Part shown: one piece after another, positions 1-4,764 of the stretch
How positions within the stretch are numbered: position 1 is the stretch's first letter
Layout of the letters: each line of letters starts with the position of its first letter
Assembly: GCA_009780545.1 (NCBI GenBank)
Contig: WQZW01000087.1
Coordinates: 1 to 6,562, forward strand
Length of the DNA: 6,562 bases
Source of the DNA: Treponema sp.
Lineage (GTDB): Bacteria; Spirochaetota; Spirochaetia; Treponematales; Breznakiellaceae
Direction: 5' to 3'
Position numbers and translations under genes: made by a program
Notes under the pieces: generated by a model
What the model saw: only the letters and a program-made list of their open reading frames with translations
Database searches by the model: none
Told to the model about the DNA's origin: nothing

Positions 1-1516
1 CCTGGGGACGGACGATCACCACGTAGAGTATCAGCGAGGGATTTTCCGCCGGAAGCATGGCCAGGGTGCTGGCGATGTAGCCGCCGTCCCGGGAGAGGAT
101 CTGGGAGGTTCCGGTCTTGACGGCGAGGTTCAGGTCCGGCATGTCCGCCCTCCAGCCGGTCCCCAGCGTGGTCGCCGTATCCCTCATATAACCCAGCACG
201 AGCCGCGCCGTCCTCTCGCTCATCACCCTCCGCCTTTCGTTGCCCGGATTCTCCCTGTCCTTGACGATCCGGGGAGGGGTAAGGATGCCGCCGTTGGCGA
301 TGGCCCCGGCCGCCTGCATCATCTGGAGCGCGGAAACGGCGATCTCCTGCCCGAAGGCGATGGACTGGCGGCTCCTGCCAGACCAGAACTGCGGATCGGC
401 AAGCCTTCCCCGCGTCTCGGCATTGACCCAGCCCCCGGTACTCGCCCCGAAGCCCATGTTCTGCAGGTCCCGGTACATCAGCTGGTCGGAGTAGCGTTCG
501 GCGGCGCTGGCCGCGCCGACGTTGCAGGAAAGGGTGATGATCTCCCGCGCGGTAACCCTGCCGTGGGCGATGCCGTCGGCACAGGAGATGCGGACGACCT
601 CGCCGCCGGGAAAGACCCGTTCGTACAGGCCGTTACAGAAGAATTCGGTCTGGGGCGAGATGATTCCGGCGTCGAGAAGGGCGGCTATCGAAAAAACCTT
701 GAAGACCGATCCCGGCTCGAACTGTTCGAGGGCCGTAAGATTCCGGTACAGGGACGGATCGTTGCCCCGGTTGTTGGGATCGAAGCCCGGAACCACCGCG
801 GAGCCGAGAATATCGCCCGAGCGTGGATCCATCGCCAGGAACATCACGCTTTCCGCCCCGGTTTCCTCCCGCACGTCGGCCGAAACCTGTTCGAGGATGT
901 GCTGGACCCTGGCATCTATGGTAAGAACCACGTCGTTGCCGTCCGCCCGTTCCTGCCCTCCGGCAAGGGCCGCGTTCATGGCATACTCGACCCCTTCCCT
1001 GCCCTTCAGGACGCCGTACTCGGTGCCGACGAAACCCACGATCTGCGAGGCCAACTGTCCTTCCGGATACACCCTGAAGGGTACCGGCACCAGGGACACG
1101 CCGGATAGCCCCGCGTCCTGTGCCGCCCGCCTGATCGCCTCGGCCCGTTCCTCGGAAAGCTGGCGGGCGACGACCAGGTCGCGGGGGGAACCTATGATCC
1201 GCCAGAACAGTTCCTCGGAGGGAATCCCCAGGATGCCGGAAAGCCCCTCGGCAAGCTCATGTGCCAGGTTTCCCCGCAGTTCCCGGTCGGCATCCGGCGG
1301 AAGGCCTACCTGCACGTCGAACCGCCTGATCTCGGCGGCCAGTACCCGCCCGTTGCGGTCCAGTATCCGTCCCCTGTGCTGGGTCGGCCTGGTCGCGGCG
1401 GGCCGTGCCGTGCCGTCCTCGCCCGCCAACGTCCCGTAACGGACCAGGACGAAGCCGCCCACCACGGCAAAAAGACCGATCACCGTCAAAAAACGCCAGG
1501 CCGGTAATTCCTTCAT
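1..1516 (-). CDS. ftsI: Class B penicillin-binding protein, FtsI-like peptidoglycan D,D-transpeptidase (3' end cut by window edge)
   Basis: This protein cross-links peptidoglycan peptides on the outer face of the inner membrane, probably in the septal machinery. I translated the minus strand from the ATG at 1516 and read 505 complete codons with no stop before the edge. A membrane anchor spans about residues 9-26. The class B N-terminal signature HRGRILDRNGRVLA is at 47-60. The three transpeptidase motifs are intact: S270-V-F-K273 (nucleophile Ser270), S330-C-N332 and K467-T-G-T. The spacing of these motifs, and a nucleophile near residue 270 rather than 330, fit FtsI/SpoVD better than the elongation PBP2 (MrdA). 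The start overlaps the lepB stop as ATGA, with a GGGGG ribosome-site candidate inside the end of lepB, so translation is probably coupled to lepB. The C-terminus is not visible, so a PASTA domain cannot be ruled in or out. The family is certain; the division-specific role is inferred. Confidence 0.93.
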   Translation of the reverse strand, partial: MKELPAWRFLTVIGLFAVVGGFVLVRYGTLAGEDGTARPAATRPTQHRGRILDRNGRVLAAEIRRFDVQVGLPPDADRELRGNLAHELAEGLSGILGIPSEELFWRIIGSPRDLVVARQLSEERAEAIRRAAQDAGLSGVSLVPVPFRVYPEGQLASQIVGFVGTEYGVLKGREGVEYAMNAALAGGQERADGNDVVLTIDARVQHILEQVSADVREETGAESVMFLAMDPRSGDILGSAVVPGFDPNNRGNDPSLYRNLTALEQFEPGSVFKVFSIAALLDAGIISPQTEFFCNGLYERVFPGGEVVRISCADGIAHGRVTAREIITLSCNVGAASAAERYSDQLMYRDLQNMGFGASTGGWVNAETRGRLADPQFWSGRSRQSIAFGQEIAVSALQMMQAAGAIANGGILTPPRIVKDRENPGNERRRVMSERTARLVLGYMRDTATTLGTGWRADMPDLNLAVKTGTSQILSRDGGYIASTLAMLPAENPSLILYVVIVRPQ

Positions 1517-1890
1517 CGTACCCCCAAAACTTTTCCTATAACCATGTCCGCCCGAACGGGCCCGTAAAACCTCGAATCGTAGGACAGCAGGGGATTGTCG
1601 CCCCGTGCCATGAAAGTGCCGTCGTCCTCCGTCCCCAGACTCCGCTTGACGACCACCGTCCCGGACGGGCTGCGGAACACGACGATGTCGCCGCGCTTCG
1701 GGCTGCCCCAACGGATAAGGTAGCCGGCGGGGCCCGGCATGCGGATGCCGTACCGCATCTTGTTTACCAGGAGTATCCTGCCGCTATGTATCGTAGGCTC
1801 CATTGAATTACCATCGGCAACAAAGGGCTCGAACACAAATAGTTTTACGGCAAGGGCGGTAAGACAGGCCGCCAAAATTGCCCTACGCAT
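1513..1890 (-). CDS. lepB: Signal peptidase I (S26 family), short form
   Basis: This enzyme removes signal peptides from exported proteins at the periplasmic face of the inner membrane. The 125-aa product begins with an N-terminal membrane helix (about residues 4-20). It then carries the catalytic serine box GNSMEPT with Ser29, the membrane-association box RRGDIVVF-like segment KRGDIVVF (65-72), the general-base lysine box VVVKR with Lys82, and the conserved box E GDNPLLSYDSR (97-107). All S26 catalytic boxes are present. At 125 residues it is much shorter than E. coli LepB (about 320) and resembles compact bacterial forms with one membrane segment. It is the first gene of a two-gene unit with the PBP, overlapping it by 4 bases. 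No Shine-Dalgarno sequence precedes the ATG; instead a promoter lies directly upstream (separate entry). No in-frame ATG lies between this start and the upstream stop codon. Confidence 0.95.
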   Translation of the reverse strand: MRRAILAACLTALAVKLFVFEPFVADGNSMEPTIHSGRILLVNKMRYGIRMPGPAGYLIRWGSPKRGDIVVFRSPSGTVVVKRSLGTEDDGTFMARGDNPLLSYDSRFYGPVRADMVIGKVLGVR

Positions 1891-1904
1891 CGGTAAAGTA
1901 TAAT
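1878..1904 (+). promoter_or_regulatory. Predicted sigma70-type promoter of the LysM/M23 gene
   Basis: A perfect -10 hexamer TATAAT lies at 1899-1904, with a partial -35 TTGCCC at 1878-1883 and a short 15-base spacer. The predicted start is near 1911, 24 bases before the ATG at 1935. The -10 overlaps the -10 of the opposing lepB promoter by 4 bases, so the two should compete for polymerase. Confidence 0.45.
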
Positions 1905-1925
1905 ACCCGGGCCGATAAATGTCGA
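1897..1925 (-). promoter_or_regulatory. Predicted sigma70-type promoter of lepB, giving a possibly leaderless transcript
   Basis: Read on the minus strand, a -35 box TCGACA (1925-1920, 5 of 6 to TTGACA) is followed by exactly 17 bases and a -10 box TATACT (1902-1897, 5 of 6 to TATAAT). Standard spacing puts +1 at 1890, the A of the lepB ATG. No ribosome-binding sequence is present between box and gene, which agrees with leaderless initiation. This is a prediction from consensus only. Confidence 0.55.
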
Positions 1926-1934
1926 TAAAGAAGT

Positions 1935-3344
1935 ATGTACCTGGATCGACTGGACAAACAGGACGTGCAGAAACGCAGGTCCGCCCACAACGTGGTAAGG
2001 ACGCAGTGTCGGACGGCCCATTCCGAGGCCGGTTTTCCGCAGGAAGTGTGGCCGAGGCGCCGGGACGGAACGGACGGAAAGGCCCGCAAAAGCGGGTCCT
2101 TCGACCTTGCCGGCCTCGGACAAACCGTATTGGACGGCATCGGAGCGGGCAGGGCGGAAAAGCGGAGGAAGCCGGCCGGAACCCGAAGCCGGACCGCGGG
2201 TTTCGCCGAGGGCCGGAACGGGGAAATCCCCGTTTCCGGAATTTCCGGCGACACCTTTACCGACAACGCCTCCAGCGAGGTGCGGAGGATACGGATACCG
2301 AGGCCGGAATTCGCCTGGCCGAAATTTATGCCCGCCCTTCCCCGTCCGAAACCGCGGCAGCTGCTGGCCGTCATGGGAATTCTTGCCATGGGGATCGTCG
2401 GCCCGAACTGGGACAACATCTCCTCCTCGTTCATGGGAATCCGGAAACTCGATCCCTCTCCCCTTGCGGATCCGGTGAATCCCCTGGTCGTCCGCTCGAT
2501 GAACGCGGACAGGACGCCGGCCTTTTCCCCGGGAGGCGCCGAATACTCCCTCCCCGCGCCGGACTTTCCCGAGACGGACGGCAGCCTGCGGATAAACCTT
2601 ACCGAAACCTTCTCCTGGACGCCCTACACCGTGGCCCCGGGCGACACGATTTCGGGGATCGCCGCCCGGCACTCGCTGTCCCAGGGATCGATCATCGCCC
2701 TGAACGACATCCGGGAATCCTGGAAACTGCAGAGCGGAAAGACGATAAAGATACCCAACATGGACGGCATTCCCTACACGGTGCGGGCCGACGATACCCT
2801 CGGGGGGATCGCCTCCCGCATGGGCGTTCCCCTGGGGGTGCTACTCGACGCCAACGACGTCGGGGACCCCAACCTCCGGGTCGGGCAGACGTTGTTCGTT
2901 CCGGGGGGGAAGATGGATTCCGGGGAACTCAGCCGGGCCATCAGGCGGCCGGAGAGGCCGCTGATACGGCCGATTCCGGGGAGGATCACTTCCGGCTACG
3001 GCTGGCGGGAAGATCCCCTGCAGCCCGGATCGGGGCGGATGGAGTTCCACCGCGCCCTGGACCTGGCCGGCAATACCGGCGACCCGGTAAAGGCGGCGAT
3101 GGCCGGGACGGTGCTACACCGCTCCTCGAACTCGTCGCTGGGAAATTTCATCATCATCCAGCATGGCGACCATCAGACCCTGTACGCCCATCTTTCGGCC
3201 TTCGGCGTTGCCGTCGGACAGTCGGTGCGGCAGGGACAGGAGATAGGAAAGGTGGGATCGACGGGACGCAGCACCGGACCGCACCTGCACTTCGCCGTCT
3301 TCAGGAACGGGGAACCGATCAACCCGATTGACCTGTTACGGTAA
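1935..3344 (+). CDS. Membrane-anchored LysM-M23 peptidoglycan endopeptidase
   Basis: The likely role is to bind peptidoglycan and cleave its peptide cross-links outside the inner membrane (M23 zinc endopeptidase, LytM/NlpD type). Of 469 aa, residues 1-140 are an Arg/Lys-rich, low-order segment, probably cytoplasmic. A membrane helix covers about 143-158. LysM domain 1 starts at Tyr231 (YTVAPGDT) and LysM domain 2 at Tyr281 (YTVRADDT). The M23 domain runs from about Gly349 (GRITSGYGW) to the end. Zinc and catalytic residues are visible: His372 and Asp376 in HRALD, His419 in LYAHLS, and His450 and His452 in PHLHF. The set is complete, so the enzyme should be active, unlike degenerate activator forms. 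An in-frame TAA at 1926-1928 limits the start to 1935 or later; the AAAGAAG upstream sits only one base from the ATG, so a downstream start such as GTG at 1965 is possible. Large open frames over the same bases are GC-driven shadows. Confidence 0.93.
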   Translation: MYLDRLDKQDVQKRRSAHNVVRTQCRTAHSEAGFPQEVWPRRRDGTDGKARKSGSFDLAGLGQTVLDGIGAGRAEKRRKPAGTRSRTAGFAEGRNGEIPVSGISGDTFTDNASSEVRRIRIPRPEFAWPKFMPALPRPKPRQLLAVMGILAMGIVGPNWDNISSSFMGIRKLDPSPLADPVNPLVVRSMNADRTPAFSPGGAEYSLPAPDFPETDGSLRINLTETFSWTPYTVAPGDTISGIAARHSLSQGSIIALNDIRESWKLQSGKTIKIPNMDGIPYTVRADDTLGGIASRMGVPLGVLLDANDVGDPNLRVGQTLFVPGGKMDSGELSRAIRRPERPLIRPIPGRITSGYGWREDPLQPGSGRMEFHRALDLAGNTGDPVKAAMAGTVLHRSSNSSLGNFIIIQHGDHQTLYAHLSAFGVAVGQSVRQGQEIGKVGSTGRSTGPHLHFAVFRNGEPINPIDLLR

Positions 3345-3395
3345 GTATGATACGATCGGCACAGGCTTCGGGCCATATTTTGTAGCGGGGAAACT

Positions 3396-3536
3396 ATGCG
3401 GAATTTGATACTGGTACTGATCGCCATGATCGCGGTCGTCGTCTTCATTCGGGCCTACGAAGGCTCCCAGTCCGACCTTGCGGGAACGGAACTTCGCCGT
3501 GCCGCGGCGGAATCGTCCCTGTTTGACGGCAAGTAA
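3396..3536 (+). CDS. Small single-pass membrane protein, 46 aa, unknown function
   Basis: I do not recognise this protein. It starts at the ATG at 3396, preceded by GGGGA at 3387-3391 with 4 bases of spacing, and ends at TAA 3534-3536. Residues 3-18 (NLILVLIAMIAVVVFI) form one hydrophobic helix, followed by a charged tail of about 28 residues ending FDGK. The shape is typical of small inner-membrane proteins that attach to a larger partner. It lies 51 bases after the LysM/M23 stop and one base before the next small gene, so the three probably share a transcript. Its reality rests on the ribosome site, the clean hydrophobic segment and the tight packing with its neighbour; no family evidence is available. 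Confidence 0.62.
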   Translation: MRNLILVLIAMIAVVVFIRAYEGSQSDLAGTELRRAAAESSLFDGK

Positions 3537-3537
3537 C

Positions 3538-3765
3538 ATGATGAAGCCGGACACCGGGACGGTCGAGGGAATCCCCGTCGGGAATACCGAGGAGGAGACC
3601 TTCGGTTCCCTCCTCGAGGAAACCTGCCTGAAGCTTATGGAACGACAGAAGGAACATTCCATCCGACGGCTGGGCGACATGGAGGGGGAACTCTCCGACC
3701 TGGAGGACAGCCTCGACCGCTTCCTGGCCCATGGCAGGCAGGCCGGTCCGCCCGCGGCAGATTAA
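3538..3765 (+). CDS. Small acidic helical protein, 75 aa, unknown function
   Basis: I do not recognise this protein. It begins with two successive ATG codons (3538 and 3541), one base after the stop of the membrane peptide, which suggests translational coupling because no strong ribosome site is visible. The frame is open further upstream to a TTG at 3478, but that would overlap the previous gene. After a loose N-terminus, residues of about 17-65 are rich in Glu, Leu and Arg and should form helices or a short coiled coil, including a heptad-like run MEGELSDLEDSLDRF. There is no signal peptide or membrane segment, so it should be cytoplasmic. The last codons (Ala-Ala-Asp-stop) lie within the left arm of a perfect inverted repeat. 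It could be a soluble partner of the preceding membrane peptide, which is inference from adjacency. Confidence 0.62.
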   Translation: MMKPDTGTVEGIPVGNTEEETFGSLLEETCLKLMERQKEHSIRRLGDMEGELSDLEDSLDRFLAHGRQAGPPAAD

Positions 3766-3805
3766 CGGGAGCTTTGCCCCGCAAGGTTCCGTTAATCTGC
3801 CGCGG
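3752..3805. repeat. Perfect 17-bp inverted repeat forming a long hairpin over a stop codon
   Basis: Left arm 3752-3768 (CCGCGGCAGATTAACGG) and right arm 3789-3805 are exact reverse complements separated by 20 bases. The spacer can fold further: G3769-T3788 and A3770-T3787, then after a bulged G3771 a 6-bp stem 3772-3777 with 3781-3786 closed by CCC. The result is about 25 pairs in total. The TAA of the 75-aa gene (3763-3765) is inside the left arm. No T tract follows directly (the next is ATTTT near 3817-3821), so it is not a textbook intrinsic terminator, although it may still end or protect the plus-strand transcript. Confidence 0.8.
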
Positions 3806-3942
3806 ACCCGGGATCGATTTTGAGTAAAGGCGGAAGCGGGCATATGCCGTTCCGACCGAATCCTTCGCGCCTCTCCCCGATGCCGCGGGATTTGCCTGCG
3901 TTCTCCGTATTGCGTTTATCCGCGCACGCCGTCCCGTGATGC

Positions 3943-3975
3943 TTTTTTGACATCCCCGCAGGGGACGACAAAAAA
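3943..3975. repeat. Hairpin with T6 and A6 outer arms
   Basis: TTTTTTG (3943-3949) pairs with CAAAAAA (3969-3975), and TCCCC (3953-3957) with GGGGA (3961-3965) around a GCA loop. Two mismatches (3952/3966 and 3950/3968) lie between. The T run is in the 5' arm on both strands, so by itself it is not an intrinsic terminator in either direction. Its A6 arm on the plus strand is the T tract of the adjacent minus-strand terminator, so the two structures compete. Confidence 0.6.
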
Positions 3976-4008
3976 CCGATCCGACCCGCCCTCGGCAGAT
4001 CGGATCGG
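3970..4008 (-). terminator. Intrinsic terminator of the DUF4398-like lipoprotein gene
   Basis: On the minus strand CCGATCCGA (4008-4000) pairs exactly with TCGGATCGG (3984-3976). The stem can continue through three G-rich pairs (TCT with GGG, two of them G-U) and GCC/GGC, closed by a GAG loop. Six T residues (3975-3970) follow immediately. It lies 40 bases beyond the stop codon of the lipoprotein gene, with the right orientation. Confidence 0.85.
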
Positions 4009-4047
4009 CACCCGCATCGGGATCGATTTCCCCTTCCGAAATAAAAC

Positions 4048-4656
4048 CTACTTTTTACTCGTCGGAACCGCCGTCGCGGCTATGGCGATCCGACTGCTGA
4101 TGTCCATAAGGACGTTGCGGGCCGACTGGCCGAAGATGAGCACGTCGGAATACTGGCCGAGATTGTAGGCGGTACTTGCCCGCTCGGCGTTGCCCACGGC
4201 GGTCTCGTAGTCCCGGTCCAGCTCGTCGAAGTCCAGGGCGAGGCCGGAATTGCGGGCGGAACTTATCCCCTGCCCCGTCTCGATGATTCGGGGCAGGATG
4301 TCCTGGATGAGGATGCCGGCCTCCCTGTCGGCACGCTCGGCCCCGGTCCGGCCCTCGGCGATGGCCCGTTCGGCAAGGGCCACGACCTCGGCGGCGTAGC
4401 CCTTGGCCGCATCGTAACGCCCGGCGTCGGACTCGGAGCGCATCCTGGCAAGCAGCTGTCTGGCCCGATTCAGCGTGGCGGCGGCGTACGTCACGGCGTT
4501 CCCGTCGTTCTCGGCGCGGGCCACGGCATCGGCGGCGGCGGCCATCTCCTGTTCCGGCGGCTTGGCGCAGCCGGCAAGGGCGACCGTAGCCGCGATTGCG
4601 GCCGCCAGCGCCAGGGCCTGGCCGACAAAGACCGTCTTCCCCATCACAAAATGCAT
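4048..4656 (-). CDS. DUF4398-like lipoprotein
   Basis: The product is an exported, lipid-anchored protein of unknown function. From the preferred start it has 202 aa, with a signal peptide (basic MHFVMGK, hydrophobic core) ending in the lipobox L-A-G-Cys30, the predicted lipidation site. The next segment, from about PPEQEMAAAADAVARAE to residue 110, is Ala-rich, helical and Arg/Glu-patterned, and resembles DUF4398, a domain I associate with envelope lipoproteins of spirochaetes and other Gram-negatives. The C-terminal half (about 115-190) is also helical. A farther in-frame ATG at 4662 touches the ribosome site with no spacing, so the ATG at 4656 is chosen. The gene is followed by a strong terminator and is divergent from the CHASE2-like gene, so it is probably transcribed alone. 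Localisation is secure; the family call is from memory of the domain's pattern and is moderately secure. Confidence 0.82.
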   Translation of the reverse strand: MHFVMGKTVFVGQALALAAAIAATVALAGCAKPPEQEMAAAADAVARAENDGNAVTYAAATLNRARQLLARMRSESDAGRYDAAKGYAAEVVALAERAIAEGRTGAERADREAGILIQDILPRIIETGQGISSARNSGLALDFDELDRDYETAVGNAERASTAYNLGQYSDVLIFGQSARNVLMDISSRIAIAATAVPTSKK

Positions 4657-4662
4657 CTTCAT

Positions 4663-4668
4663 CCTCCT
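4663..4668 (-). promoter_or_regulatory. Ribosome-binding site that decides the lipoprotein start
   Basis: AGGAGG on the minus strand (4668-4663) is a full Shine-Dalgarno match. It abuts the ATG at 4662 with zero spacing but lies 6 bases before the ATG at 4656. The second ATG is therefore the likely start, two codons shorter than the longest reading. Confidence 0.75.
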
Positions 4669-4711
4669 GAATCGGCCATCGGCCCAAAGTCCTACCTCCG
4701 CCCGTACCCTC

Positions 4712-4729
4712 GGGGCACGGCGGTGCCCT
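4712..4729. repeat. Short inverted repeat in the divergent intergenic region
   Basis: GGGCAC (4713-4718) and GTGCCC (4723-4728) are reverse complements with a 4-base loop, plus one G-T pair outside. It lies between the divergent lipoprotein and CHASE2-like genes, in the probable leader of the former. It may be an operator or just a GC-rich coincidence. I found no convincing -35/-10 pair in this 108-base gap. Confidence 0.3.
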
Positions 4730-4764
4730 CAATAATAACCAATTCCTGCCGAGAATAAAAGGGC

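Larger units (their letters stand above)
3809..4029 (+). repeat. Pair of 12-bp direct repeats (CGGGATCGATTT) in the convergent intergenic region
   Basis: The same 12 bases occur at 3809-3820 and 4018-4029, in the same orientation, 209 bases apart. They bracket most of the non-coding stretch between the two convergent genes. Two exact copies in so short a stretch are unlikely by chance. They may be remnants of a short insertion or copies of a binding site; the sequence does not decide between these. Confidence 0.5.

Noticed and set aside
522..1439. A 305-codon plus-strand open frame antisense to the PBP
   Set aside because: The opposite strand encodes all three transpeptidase motifs. The plus-strand product is Ser/Arg/Pro-rich low-complexity, as expected for an antisense shadow.
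1845..2672. Two long minus-strand frames (up to 275 codons) covering the lepB start and the 5' half of the M23 gene
   Set aside because: They overlap two well-supported genes and the promoter region, and show no motif or credible start.
1919..3331. A 470-codon plus-strand open frame overlapping the LysM/M23 gene
   Set aside because: It is in another frame of a GC-rich gene. Its translation is Arg/Pro/Gly-rich with no domain, while the 1935 frame contains complete LysM and M23 motifs.
3843..3938. A 31-codon frame between the convergent genes (ATG 3843 to TGA 3938)
   Set aside because: It is Pro/Arg-rich with no helix or motif and has only a weak ribosome site. It is probably chance.
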